From Paenibacillus catalpae (lineage in GTDB: Bacteria; Bacillota; Bacilli; Paenibacillales; Paenibacillaceae): a stretch of 64,000 nt of DNA. The notes under the pieces were generated by a model. The model saw only the letters and a list, made by a program, of their open reading frames with translations, was not told the origin of the DNA and searched no databases. A program made the position numbers and the translations under genes. Each line of letters begins with the position of its first letter. Position 1 is the stretch's first letter. The stretch spans positions 186,001 to 250,000 of the forward strand of contig NZ_FOMT01000004.1 in NCBI RefSeq assembly GCF_900112695.1, read 5' to 3'. Shown here one piece after another: positions 1 to 7,649 of the stretch.

Positions 1-616
1 GGTTGAAGATGGGCGCGGACAACGCCGCAACACCGGGCTCGCGTTCCTCGAAGCTCGTTGCATAGCCCTGCTGCACGATTTCTTCGAGCTGCTGCTTGTA
101 CTGGTCAAGATCGAACGCAAGCAGCCAGGCCGGATCGCCGAAAATCTGCTCCTGAACAAAACGGTCCGAGTAAGCGATCAGCACTTTGCTGGATGCGCCT
201 GCATAAAGCGGCAGCCTTGCGCCAACCGGCGCAACCCGGCGTACCGGCTGATTACTCTGGACAGCCTGAATCCGCACACGTTCCAAGCCGTCACGTACAT
301 ATATACTAACGGTTTCTCCCAGCCGGTCGCGCAATCGCTCCATCTCCGGCTGCCAGATCACGGACTGATCATCCGAACGGGACAAATGGGCGGACAGCTC
401 CCACATCCGCATCCCGAGGTGATAACGCTCTGACGATGGATCCCGTTCCACAAAACCCCTGTCCTCAAGCGTAGCAAGCATGCGGTGGACGGTGCTTTTA
501 TGCAGGCCTACCTTTTCTGCGATCTCAGACATTGCCAGATCCGTTCCCTCTATAAAACAGAGCAAAATATCCAGCGCCCGCTCAACCGCCCGTACATTCG
601 ATTTGCCTTCTTCCAT
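1..616 (-). CDS. IclR-family transcriptional regulator, C-terminus cut by window edge
   Basis: Reading leftward from ATG at 614-616, an open frame of 205 codons runs off the window start. Residues about 7-60 form the winged helix-turn-helix typical of IclR proteins (ERALDILLCF, then MSEIAEKVGLHKSTVHRMLA, then LEDRGFV). The start of the effector-binding domain follows (YHLGMRMWELS, then RVRIQAVQSNQPVRRVAPVG, then LPLYAGASSKVLIAY). A GGAGGG ribosome-binding site precedes the ATG. IclR proteins usually have about 250 residues, so roughly 45 are missing, by truncation and not decay. It is divergent from the hydrolase gene at 847. The ligand cannot be predicted from the sequence. Confidence 0.9.
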   Translation of the reverse strand, partial: MEEGKSNVRAVERALDILLCFIEGTDLAMSEIAEKVGLHKSTVHRMLATLEDRGFVERDPSSERYHLGMRMWELSAHLSRSDDQSVIWQPEMERLRDRLGETVSIYVRDGLERVRIQAVQSNQPVRRVAPVGARLPLYAGASSKVLIAYSDRFVQEQIFGDPAWLLAFDLDQYKQQLEEIVQQGYATSFEEREPGVAALSAPIFN

Positions 617-763
617 CCAGTCCGCCCTCCCTTTTTCCGCTCAAATTGGTTTCGTACAATGAAACTTAATATCATCCAGTATACCTTAATTCCGCGAGAA
701 TGGTAAAGAAAAGATCTTTCATTACAGCCTGATTACAAATGCTTAACATTACATCGACATCAA

Positions 764-792
764 TTGACAGGCTTACCCTTCGGGTCTACGAT
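764..792 (+). promoter_or_regulatory. Sigma-A type promoter of the membrane hydrolase gene
   Basis: TTGACA at 764-769, a 17-base spacer, and TACGAT at 787-792. Transcription should start near 799, leaving a leader of about 48 bases before the ATG at 847. Confidence 0.65.
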
Positions 793-808
793 AAAAGTAC
801 TAGATATG

Positions 809-822
809 TAGAAGCGCTTACA
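809..822 (+). promoter_or_regulatory. cre-like catabolite operator (candidate)
   Basis: TAGAAGCGCTTACA differs at one position from the CcpA operator consensus TGWAANCGNTNWCA. It lies just downstream of the predicted transcription start, where CcpA would repress by blocking elongation. Candidate from pattern only. Confidence 0.4.
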
Positions 823-846
823 TAGTTTGTGGGGAGGGACACAGAG

Positions 847-1953
847 ATGAGTACAACAATGATGACACCAATGCCGCTTGAAACCGGCTATCCCCTGCAG
901 CCGTTTCCGCCACTAGACGGCGGGCTGCAGAAAGAACGACCACAAGCGAAGACGCGCAAGCATTTCTTCATCGCGCTGGTTGCCTCTTTCACAGCGCTAT
1001 GCCTACTGCTTGTTCTCGTCTTCTACGGATATGTCGCCTGGATGCTGACTTATCCTTATGTAGCGCCGCTTACTTCCAATCCGAAGGCCGCTGCCGGCCT
1101 CGATTATGAAGATATTTTATTCCCCAGCGCAAGCGGAAGGACGACCGTCAGCGGCTGGTATGTGCCAGCCTCGTACAATGATTCAGATGCCGTCCTGGCA
1201 AGCTCGAACGCATCCTCGGAACGGACGGTTATTTTCAGCCACGGATACGGAGCGAACCGCGAAGAGGACTGGGTGCCTATGTATGATTTGACGAAGCTGC
1301 TGCACGGGCTTCACTATAATGTGGTGCTTTTTGACTATGGCTATGCCTCGCAGAAGTACAAAGCACCGGCCACTGCCGGTATCGAAGAGTCGCAGCAGCT
1401 GCTCGCCGCCATTCACTTCGCCAAGTCGCGCGGAGCTGAGGAGATTGTGGTATGGGGCTTCTCGATGGGAGCAGGTACAGCCCTGCAGGCCGCACTTCAG
1501 ACCAATGACATTGATGCGATGATACTCGACAGCACCTTCCTGGCAACTGCCGATACGATGTTCCACAATGTGACGCAATTCCTGCCCCTTCCGAAGTTCC
1601 CGTCGATGCCGCTCATTGAGACGATGCTGCCGATCTGGTCGGGCACGAATCTGAAGCAGGTACCGATCAATCAAATATTAGCGAAATCCTTCGATATACC
1701 GCTGTACATTATGCACGGCACAAATGATGCCAAAGCGCCTTATCAGCTAGCCGAGCAAATTGCGGCAGAACAGACAAACCCGCTCTCCCGTTCCTGGATC
1801 GTACCTAAGGGTCAGCATGAAATGCTCTTTCGTGCTTCACCAACGGAATACATCCAGCGTGCGGCCTTATTCCTGGGCCAGGTCGATCAACAGTTCCAGG
1901 CAGAAGCAGATTCCGGATCAGACTCTTCCGCAGATACCACCCAAACGTTATAA
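847..1953 (+). CDS. Membrane-anchored alpha/beta hydrolase
   Basis: A 368-residue protein. A frame-consistent GTG exists at 829, but GGGGAGG at 831-837 sits 9 bases before ATG 847, so 847 is chosen. An N-terminal cytoplasmic stretch is followed by one transmembrane helix (FFIALVASFTALCLLLVLVF), placing the catalytic domain outside. The domain shows the oxyanion-region motif FSHGYGANRE, the nucleophile elbow GFSMG (Ser), an acidic segment MHGTNDAKAP and a late His (GQHEML), so a full Ser-Asp-His triad is visible. This resembles BAAT/FrsA-like or YqkD-like hydrolases of Bacillales. The substrate is unknown. It is monocistronic, with its own promoter and terminator, divergent from the IclR gene. 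Confidence 0.85.
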   Translation: MSTTMMTPMPLETGYPLQPFPPLDGGLQKERPQAKTRKHFFIALVASFTALCLLLVLVFYGYVAWMLTYPYVAPLTSNPKAAAGLDYEDILFPSASGRTTVSGWYVPASYNDSDAVLASSNASSERTVIFSHGYGANREEDWVPMYDLTKLLHGLHYNVVLFDYGYASQKYKAPATAGIEESQQLLAAIHFAKSRGAEEIVVWGFSMGAGTALQAALQTNDIDAMILDSTFLATADTMFHNVTQFLPLPKFPSMPLIETMLPIWSGTNLKQVPINQILAKSFDIPLYIMHGTNDAKAPYQLAEQIAAEQTNPLSRSWIVPKGQHEMLFRASPTEYIQRAALFLGQVDQQFQAEADSGSDSSADTTQTL

Positions 1954-1980
1954 ACTCAATCATCCCGCACTTTTCCATAA

Positions 1981-2036
1981 AAAAGCCACTGCAGCATCAA
2001 GTGTTCCAATCACACCTGATGCCGCAGTGGCCTTTT
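1981..2036. terminator. Bidirectional intrinsic terminator
   Basis: A long imperfect stem pairs GCCACTGCAGCATCA with TGATGCCGCAGTGGC, with A-rich and T-rich flanks on the two sides. It serves the converging hydrolase and folE genes. Confidence 0.8.
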
Positions 2037-2049
2037 ATTTGCTTACGCC

Positions 2050-2640
2050 CTATTGCTTAAGAAGTGCCAGAAACTCCGAACGGAGCGCACTGTCCGAGAA
2101 CACGCCGCGGACTGCCGAGGTAACCGTCTTGCTGCCCGGCTTCTTCACCCCGCGCGCGCACATGCACAGATGCTCGCCTTCAACAACAACCATCACGCCT
2201 TGCGGCTTCAGCACTTCTTGCATAATATCAGCGATCTGCGTAGTAATCCGTTCCTGTACCTGCAGTCTTCTCGTTATGGCTTCAACAAGTCTTGCAAGCT
2301 TGCTGAGGCCTGCGATTTTACCGCTTGGAATATATCCGATATGCACCTTTCCGAAGAACGGCGCCATATGATGCTCGCATTGACTGTAATACACAATGTC
2401 TTTGACAATAACAAGCTCTTCATGCTGCTCGTCAAAGGTGACGCCAAGCACTTCGCGCGGATCTACCTCATAGCCTGCAAAAATCTCTTCATACATCCGG
2501 GTAACGCGAGCTGGCGTCTCCAGCAACCCTTCTCTTTCGACGTCTTCGCCAACCAGCTTCAAAATTTCCTTTACATGATGCTCAATTTGCTCCCGGTTGC
2601 GCGATACCGCCGAATTGACGTAGTCTTTCATACCCGCCAT
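2050..2640 (-). CDS. folE: GTP cyclohydrolase I
   Basis: A 196-residue type I GTP cyclohydrolase, which converts GTP to 7,8-dihydroneopterin triphosphate, the first step of folate synthesis (and of queuosine in many bacteria). The zinc ligands are visible: Cys88 and His91 in [10 protein letters not shown], and Cys159 in [10 protein letters not shown], followed by the signature [10 protein letters not shown]. Length is normal for the family. The cytoplasmic enzyme is expected to be a decamer. The start ATG at 2640 follows GAGAGGTGG. It lies 39 bases after yneF on the same strand and ends at a bidirectional terminator. The queG gene lies two genes upstream, so folate and queuosine functions are neighbours. 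Confidence 0.97.
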   Translation of the reverse strand: MAGMKDYVNSAVSRNREQIEHHVKEILKLVGEDVEREGLLETPARVTRMYEEIFAGYEVDPREVLGVTFDEQHEELVIVKDIVYYSQCEHHMAPFFGKVHIGYIPSGKIAGLSKLARLVEAITRRLQVQERITTQIADIMQEVLKPQGVMVVVEGEHLCMCARGVKKPGSKTVTSAVRGVFSDSALRSEFLALLKQ

Positions 2641-2679
2641 TTCGAACCACCTCTCCGGCTACTTCCAACTAACCGCACT

Positions 2680-2901
2680 TTATTTTCGTGGCATTTTCTG
2701 ATTTTTCATCATTTGCTGTGCACGATTCATCTGCTGTTTGTTCAAGTTGTAGCCCATTTGTTTGGCCATCTTCTGGATCATTTCAGGGTCGCTCTGCATT
2801 TTCTCTAGCTGCTTGCGCAAATAGAATACCCCGATAAAGAAGCCGCCTGCAGCCCCCGCAATTAGTGTTACAATCGGAATAATGATGTTCCATGCCGACA
2901 T
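2680..2901 (-). CDS. YneF family (UPF0154) small membrane protein
   Basis: A 73-residue protein with one N-terminal transmembrane helix (IIIPIVTLIAGAAGGFFIGV) followed by a charged cytoplasmic tail with the family hallmark LEKMQSDPEMIQKMAKQMGY and the NQKMPRK end. This composition and length match the YneF/UPF0154 family of Bacillota, whose function is not established. It is co-directional with folE downstream. The ribosome-binding site is not strong: the nearest purine-rich tracts, AAGGATCGGG and GGTGAAG, lie more than 10 bases before the ATG. Confidence 0.88.
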   Translation of the reverse strand: MSAWNIIIPIVTLIAGAAGGFFIGVFYLRKQLEKMQSDPEMIQKMAKQMGYNLNKQQMNRAQQMMKNQKMPRK

Positions 2902-3010
2902 TATTATACTTCACCCGATCCTTTCTATCATTGCTGCCTATAGTCTATAATGACCCCTATAATAGCATGTAAAGCGGGCATTCGCAAACGTCCCGCATAA
3001 GTAATATTTC

Positions 3011-4204
3011 CTAGCTTTCGCGCGGGATCGGAGCTCCTTCTTCCGCTCCGTTCAGACCCGCCTCAAGACTAGCAATTGCCCGCTCCAAATATACTCTTGC
3101 TTCCTCATCAGACTCGTCAGGCAAAGCCTTGCGCAAGCCCTCCATCGCCTCTTCGCCGCCGATCCGTCCAAGCGCCCATGCGGCAGTCCCGCGCAGTACC
3201 GGACGGGAGTCCTCCTTCAGCACGCCAATCAGATCAGGCACAGCGCTCTTGTCCTTGAAATTGCCAAGACCGATAACCGCATTACGCTGGATCGGCTTCT
3301 TGCCCCGCCATGCGGAGGACGTGTGGCCATAGCGCTCCTTAAACTCCCGGTTGCCGATTGTAAGCAGCGGTACAAGCAGCGGCTTCACGACCTCCGGATC
3401 GGGCTGAAGCTCTGGCTGATGCGTCCAGTTCTTGCCACGGTTCACCGGGCAGACGGTCTGGCACGTATCGCAGCCGTACAGCCTGTTGCCGATCTTGCGC
3501 ATCAACTCGTCAGACACAAAACCTTTCGTCTGGGTAACAAAAGAAATGCAGCGCTGCGAATCCAGCTGTCCGGGACCAACCAATGCATCCGTCGGGCAGG
3601 CATCTATACATTTCGTACATTCGCCGCAGCCTTCCGTTACGGGTGTATCCGGCTCAAATGGAATATTCGTAATCATCTCGCCAAGATAAATCCAGGAGCC
3701 GAGATCCTCGCTTAAGATCGAGCAGTTCTTCGCACTCCACCCGATCCCTGCCCGCTCGGCAACCGCACGGTCAGACAAAGCGCCCGTGTCCACCATGCTC
3801 TCCACACGCGCTTCCGGCACACGCTCCTTCAGCCAGGCTTCAAGTCTTGCCAGCCTGTCCCGCAGCACCTTGTGATAGTCCTCGCCCCAAGCCGAACGGG
3901 ACAAAATACCGCGCCTTGCACCTGGCTCCGACTTCGGCGGATTAGGCAGCTTCGCCGGATAAGCAACCGCAATCGCAATGATCGATTGCGGCTGATCAAA
4001 CAGCAAAGCCGGATTAGTCCGTTTGTCCAAATCCGGCTCCTCGAAGCCCGACTCGCGGCCAAGCTCGCGATGCCGGATCAGCCTGTTTTTCAACTCTGTA
4101 AACGGATCAGCGGAAGCAATGCCAATCTTGTCGATGCCCAGGCTTTGCGCCGCTTCACGCATTTCTTCTTTTAATTGTGCCAAGCGGCTCTTGTCCATCA
4201 GCAT
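3011..4204 (-). CDS. queG: Epoxyqueuosine reductase
   Basis: A 397-residue cobalamin and Fe-S enzyme that reduces epoxyqueuosine to queuosine in tRNA, the last step of the pathway. Two ferredoxin-like clusters are visible: CGECTKCIDACPTDAL and CDTCQTVCPVNRGKN. The N-terminal catalytic domain contains the conserved GWSAKNCSIL and GSWIYLGEMI segments. A C-terminal HEAT-repeat region (residues about 310-380, RNAVIGLGNFKD, then RGTAAWALGRIGG) matches the long QueG form. ATG 4204 follows GGAGGGAGGAAGC. It is 21 bases behind rnhA on the same strand, so probably cotranscribed. Confidence 0.96.
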   Translation of the reverse strand: MLMDKSRLAQLKEEMREAAQSLGIDKIGIASADPFTELKNRLIRHRELGRESGFEEPDLDKRTNPALLFDQPQSIIAIAVAYPAKLPNPPKSEPGARRGILSRSAWGEDYHKVLRDRLARLEAWLKERVPEARVESMVDTGALSDRAVAERAGIGWSAKNCSILSEDLGSWIYLGEMITNIPFEPDTPVTEGCGECTKCIDACPTDALVGPGQLDSQRCISFVTQTKGFVSDELMRKIGNRLYGCDTCQTVCPVNRGKNWTHQPELQPDPEVVKPLLVPLLTIGNREFKERYGHTSSAWRGKKPIQRNAVIGLGNFKDKSAVPDLIGVLKEDSRPVLRGTAAWALGRIGGEEAMEGLRKALPDESDEEARVYLERAIASLEAGLNGAEEGAPIPRES

Positions 4205-4225
4205 GCTTCCTCCCTCCGTGCTCCC

Positions 4226-4660
4226 TTATAATCGTTTAATCGCTTCACGGGCAAGCTCATCGCAGCGGTTATTCCACTCATTATCGCTATGCCCCTTTAC
4301 CTTGATATACTCTACCTGATGACGCTTCATCAGATCCCATAGGCTTTTCCACAAATCCTGATTCTCAACCGGCTCTTTCTTGCTGTTCTTCCAGCCGTTA
4401 CGCAGCCAGCCGTGAATCCAGCCCTTCTGAAAGCAATTGACGACATAAGCCGAATCGCTGTAGATTTTCGCTTTGCATGGCTCCTTCAGGAGGTTTAGGG
4501 CTTCAATAACGGCCTGAATCTCCATCCGATTGTTCGTCGAATGCTTCTCTCCCCCGGAAATTTCTTTCCGATGGGCACCGTAGAACAAAACGGCTCCCCA
4601 GCCTCCCGGCCCCGGATTTCCGGAGCAGGCACCGTCCGTATAAATCGTTACTTCCTTCAT
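4226..4660 (-). CDS. rnhA: Ribonuclease HI
   Basis: Removes RNA from RNA-DNA hybrids in the cytoplasm. With ATG 4660 the protein has 144 residues. All four acidic catalytic residues are present: Asp9 (TDGACSGNPG), Glu47 (NNRMEIQAV), Asp69 (YSDSAYVV) and Asp134 (NRCDELAR), plus His124 (KGHSDNEWNN). Two ATGs stand in tandem at 4663 and 4660. AGGAG is only 4 bases before the first and 7 before the second, so I prefer the second. A hairpin repeat at 4675-4717 ends directly against this Shine-Dalgarno sequence. Downstream is queG. Confidence 0.95.
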   Translation of the reverse strand: MKEVTIYTDGACSGNPGPGGWGAVLFYGAHRKEISGGEKHSTNNRMEIQAVIEALNLLKEPCKAKIYSDSAYVVNCFQKGWIHGWLRNGWKNSKKEPVENQDLWKSLWDLMKRHQVEYIKVKGHSDNEWNNRCDELAREAIKRL

Positions 4661-4674
4661 CATCCATCTCCTAC

Positions 4675-4717
4675 AAAGAATTGCGGAGCAATTCTTGCTT
4701 CGTAAGCATTTGCTTGG
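4675..4717 (-). repeat. Hairpin repeat family, short copy (rnhA leader)
   Basis: AAAGAATTGC-GGA-GCAATTCTT is a near-perfect hairpin, followed by a second small hairpin TGCTT-CGT-AAGCA. The same arrangement, with a longer first stem, occurs at 26614-26745 and 56007-56236. On the minus strand the element ends three bases before the AGGAG of rnhA. Confidence 0.8.
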
Positions 4718-4728
4718 AAGAAATCAAG

Positions 4729-5313
4729 CTACAAAGCCTTAACCTGCTTGAACGGCCACAGGATAAAATCGGCTCTCCCATGAATCATCGACCGAGGTAC
4801 AGTACCGAAGTTCCGGCTGTCCTTGCTCGCTCTGGCATGGCGATTGTCTCCCATTACGAAATATTGCCCCTTTTGGACGATTACCGGCATGAAGTCCAGA
4901 TCCTCGATCTCGATATCGGTATAGTTCTCCGCCATCTTGACCCCATTGCGGTAAAGCTCTTTATTATAAATTTCGATGCGGTCGCCTGCTACGCCAACAA
5001 CCCGCTTCACCAGATAGTCATTTTGACCGCCGTAGGCTGAAGGATCCTCCAAAATGACGATGTCCCCCACCTTCGGACTTCCGATCAGATAGGCAGCTTT
5101 ATTGACGAACAGCCACTCCCGGTCCCGAAGCGTTGGCTCCATGGAATGCCCCTCAACCGTCGACAGGTTAAAGACAAACAAATGAAGCACCATCACGATA
5201 AGAAAAGATATCGTTATCGTCTTCGCCCATTCCAGCAATTCCTTGATCCATCTCGGCTTCTCATCCATCTGCTGCGGGACAGGTTCATTTATATCTGAAG
5301 GGGATACACTCAT
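4729..5313 (-). CDS. lepB: Signal peptidase I
   Basis: A 194-residue type I signal peptidase, which cleaves signal peptides of exported proteins at the outer face of the membrane. A single transmembrane helix (TITISFLIVMVLHLFVFNL) precedes the catalytic Ser57 in EGHSMEPTL. The general base Lys102 lies in DYLVKRVVG, and the C-terminal box MGDNRHARASKDSR is intact. The one-helix form of about 190 residues is the usual Bacillales (SipS-like) version. ATG 5313 follows GAGGGG. It starts 5 bases after the DUF402 gene ends, suggesting cotranscription, and is followed by rnhA. Confidence 0.96.
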   Translation of the reverse strand: MSVSPSDINEPVPQQMDEKPRWIKELLEWAKTITISFLIVMVLHLFVFNLSTVEGHSMEPTLRDREWLFVNKAAYLIGSPKVGDIVILEDPSAYGGQNDYLVKRVVGVAGDRIEIYNKELYRNGVKMAENYTDIEIEDLDFMPVIVQKGQYFVMGDNRHARASKDSRNFGTVPRSMIHGRADFILWPFKQVKAL

Positions 5314-5318
5314 CAGGC

Positions 5319-5876
5319 TTACCCCTCGCTTTCCCCGCAGGTGCTATGCCAGTCTGCATAGTAGCCTTGGACTATCTCATCCTGAAACGGCACAGCTCCT
5401 TCATCCATTCGTTTGAGAAGGGCAGACAGCCCTTGCTGTACCTTGTCCTCTACCATCTGCGGATAATGATACGCCAGCTTGTGCATCTGATACTCGTCCT
5501 GATCTACAACATAACGGTTGCCGTCAGTTGTCCGAATCACATCCAGATCATAATCAATATAGGTAAGCACATCCCCCTGCAAATAAGGAGGAGATGCGAT
5601 ATTACAATAGTAACGAATGCCGCTGTCTTCAAGAAGCGCCACGACATTAAACCACTCACCCGGAATAAAGAAGGATACCGCCGGCACCCGGCTGATCCAT
5701 TGCTTGCCGTCGGATTCCAAAATAGGCGTCTGGCGATTTATGAGCACAATGATATTCTGATCCCTGTGCACCGGCGCAAGCCGATCTGTCGGCACAAGGT
5801 AGTTGCGCTGCCATGTTCGATGAATATGACCGTCGTGCTTAAAGCTTTTGATAACACAGTGCCGATAAATGTCCAT
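5319..5876 (-). CDS. DUF402 / Ntdp-family nucleoside phosphatase (UPF0374)
   Basis: A 185-residue protein of the DUF402 superfamily, close in size and pattern to B. subtilis YgaC and S. aureus Ntdp, which hydrolyse nucleoside tri- and diphosphates. The visible family core is FFIPGEWFNVVALLEDSGIR, then YCNIASPPY, then YIDYDLDV and VVDQDEY, with the acidic residues thought to bind divalent metal. Start ATG 5876 follows GTAAGGAGAGG. It heads the DUF402-lepB-rnhA-queG run. A terminator at 5967-6006 and the motif at 6034-6081 lie upstream on the minus strand, so its leader may be regulated. Confidence 0.85.
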   Translation of the reverse strand: MDIYRHCVIKSFKHDGHIHRTWQRNYLVPTDRLAPVHRDQNIIVLINRQTPILESDGKQWISRVPAVSFFIPGEWFNVVALLEDSGIRYYCNIASPPYLQGDVLTYIDYDLDVIRTTDGNRYVVDQDEYQMHKLAYHYPQMVEDKVQQGLSALLKRMDEGAVPFQDEIVQGYYADWHSTCGESEG

Positions 5877-5966
5877 GACGCCTCTCCTTACTTATTGTGA
5901 AACCGCGGCAACAACTTTGCGTTGCCTCATTAGTATGTTCCAAACAATAGTCCTTTTAAATAGAAA

Positions 5967-6006
5967 AGCATATCTGACCGCCAAAAGCAATGGCGACGCA
6001 GATATG
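5967..6006 (-). terminator. Intrinsic terminator or leader hairpin upstream of the DUF402 gene
   Basis: A 9-bp outer stem (GCATATCTG with CAGATATGC) and an inner GCC/GGC pair are followed on the minus strand by TTTTCTATTT. It can end the acetyltransferase transcript or act as an attenuator for the DUF402 gene. Confidence 0.65.
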
Positions 6007-6033
6007 CCCTGCACAATATGTGCTAATATGTCG

Positions 6034-6081
6034 GCCAAGTGTAAACGGCTGCCGTCCTTTGGAGGCGGAGCATACGTTTCG
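6034..6081. ncRNA. Structured motif, copy A (TCCTTTGGNGGCGG core)
   Basis: On the plus strand: CCAAGTGTAAACGGCTGCC, then GTCCTTTGGAGGCGGAGC, then ATACGTTTCGC. Outer arms AAACG/CGTTT and inner GCC/GGC arms can pair. It closely matches copy B at 31703-31752. Orientation is undecided. I could not match it to a known RNA class. Confidence 0.4.
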
Positions 6082-6093
6082 CGAAAAAGCTAC

Positions 6094-6516
6094 TTAGCCT
6101 GCTACAATACTTAATTTCTGGAATGAACGGAAGAAGTCGTTCGAAGCATAACCCATCGCTTCATATAACGGCAATACCGGTTCATTATGCTCGTCGGCGG
6201 TGATTAATATTTTGGAAACGTTGCGTTGCTCAAAGCGCTGCCGTAAGGCTTGTATAAGCGCTTTTCCAATTCCTTGACGCTGATACTCTGTATGAACAGC
6301 GATGCGATAGTAATAACCTTTGTTATTATCGATCGTACCGATGATCATACCAACAACTTCCGACTCTTCGACAGCGACGAGTACGAGCTCACTGTCCCAT
6401 GACAATTGACGAGCAAAAGCTTCCATCGTTTGTTCGTAACACTCTTCAGACAATACATCCTCGAGGAGTGTAGTAACCGGTCTGTAGTCAGACAACTGGA
6501 AGGAACGAACGTTCAT
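6094..6516 (-). CDS. GNAT-family N-acetyltransferase
   Basis: A 140-residue acetyltransferase. The fold pattern is clear: an N-terminal helix-strand segment (MNVRSFQLSDYRPVTTLLED), a central strand ELVLVAVEESEVVGMIIG, and the acetyl-CoA binding loop HTEYQRQGIGKALIQALRQR (Q/RxxGxG/A). A C-terminal part NEPVLPLYEAMGYASNDFFR completes the fold. The substrate cannot be predicted. It is a single gene with an AT-rich upstream region shared with sodA, and the hairpin at 5967-6006 lies downstream. Confidence 0.85.
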   Translation of the reverse strand: MNVRSFQLSDYRPVTTLLEDVLSEECYEQTMEAFARQLSWDSELVLVAVEESEVVGMIIGTIDNNKGYYYRIAVHTEYQRQGIGKALIQALRQRFEQRNVSKILITADEHNEPVLPLYEAMGYASNDFFRSFQKLSIVAG

Positions 6517-6871
6517 TAATTATACACCTTCTATACCTTGTCATAGTGCTGCACCTATATATTTTACGACATTTTATAACGAAATCCTCCTTTCATCTTA
6601 AAAAAAACTTAAAAATTTTAAAGAAATTTGCTAAATAACGTTGAAAACGCTTTATTTTAAGCGCTTACAATGGGTTTTTTATCATTTACTCAAAATATGG
6701 ATCGTTTTCTACCGTTTTTGCATATTTTCTAGTCTTTCGTGACAATCTAGTTCTCGTATGTCTTTAGTCCGCTTTAGTCGACTTTCGCAACATTAATGTT
6801 GATTTATGCACTCGGATAAGGGATAATATGAGAAGAGTTTTACATAACCTATTTATGGGAGGCTGTTAATC
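6517..6871. promoter_or_regulatory. Divergent acetyltransferase/sodA control region with a cre-like site
   Basis: A strongly AT-rich 355-base gap. TTTAAGCGCTTACA at 6656-6669 is one mismatch from a CcpA operator, and a weaker relative, TGAAAACGCTTTAT, lies nearby at 6642-6655. The sodA promoter is TTGATT at 6799-6804 with GATAAT at 6822-6827 (17-base spacer). I see no gene here. Confidence 0.5.
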
Positions 6872-7486
6872 ATGGCTCATCAATTACCTGCTTTGCCTTA
6901 TGCAAAAGACGCTCTTGAACCTCATATCGACGCGCTGACAATGGAAATCCATCACGGCCGTCATCACAACGCTTATGTAACAAACCTGAACGCTGCTCTG
7001 GAATCCGCTCCTGAGCTGCAAGACAAATCGCTGGAAGAGCTGCTGGCTAACAACCTGGCAATCGTTCCTGACGCGATCAAAACAGCTGTACGCAACAACG
7101 GCGGCGGCCATGCGAACCACTCCCTGTTCTGGGAAGTAATCGGACCAAACGGCGGCGGCGCTCCAACTGGCGCACTTGCTGCAGCAATCGACAGCGAACT
7201 GGGCGGCTTCGACGCATTCAAAGCTGAATTCGCGAAAGCAGCTACAACTCGCTTCGGCAGCGGCTGGGCTTGGCTGTCTGTTAAAGACGGCAAACTGAAA
7301 GTATCGAGCCTGCCTAACCAAGACAGCCCGATCTTCGAAGGCGAAACGCCTGTACTTGGTCTGGACGTTTGGGAGCATGCTTACTACCTGAACTACCAAA
7401 ACAAACGCCCTGACTACATTGCAGCGTTCTGGAACGTTGTAAACTGGGCTGAAGTTGGCAAACGTTACGAAGCAGCTGTTAAATAA
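6872..7486 (+). CDS. sodA: Superoxide dismutase, Mn/Fe type
   Basis: A 204-residue cytoplasmic enzyme that dismutates superoxide. The metal-binding histidine near the N-terminus (His28 in [12 protein letters not shown]), the second in [11 protein letters not shown], and the Asp and His in [13 protein letters not shown] are all present. The family's C-terminal half ([13 protein letters not shown], then [11 protein letters not shown]-like) is complete. GGGAGG precedes ATG 6872. A sigma-A promoter lies at 6799-6827, and a terminator follows 18 bases after the stop. Codon use is strongly biased toward a few codons (CGC, GGC, CTG, AAC), as in highly expressed genes. Mn versus Fe cannot be read from sequence with certainty. 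Confidence 0.97.
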   Translation: MAHQLPALPYAKDALEPHIDALTMEIHHGRHHNAYVTNLNAALESAPELQDKSLEELLANNLAIVPDAIKTAVRNNGGGHANHSLFWEVIGPNGGGAPTGALAAAIDSELGGFDAFKAEFAKAATTRFGSGWAWLSVKDGKLKVSSLPNQDSPIFEGETPVLGLDVWEHAYYLNYQNKRPDYIAAFWNVVNWAEVGKRYEAAVK

Positions 7487-7503
7487 GAGCTTGCTTAAGA
7501 TAC

Positions 7504-7537
7504 AAGGCTGTCCCTTTATGGGGCAGCCTTGTTTTTG
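7504..7537 (+). terminator. sodA terminator
   Basis: AAGGCTGtCC with GGgCAGCCTT, a short loop, then TGTTTTTGTT. Confidence 0.9.
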
Positions 7538-7649
7538 TTATTAAGTGTCGTGCCGCATTGACTGCATCATGCACACGGATAGGCATCCGCCGCATAAGAT
7601 GGATAAGGATGAATGCCTAATCTGTCTTCAAAGGAGTCTGACAAAGCGC

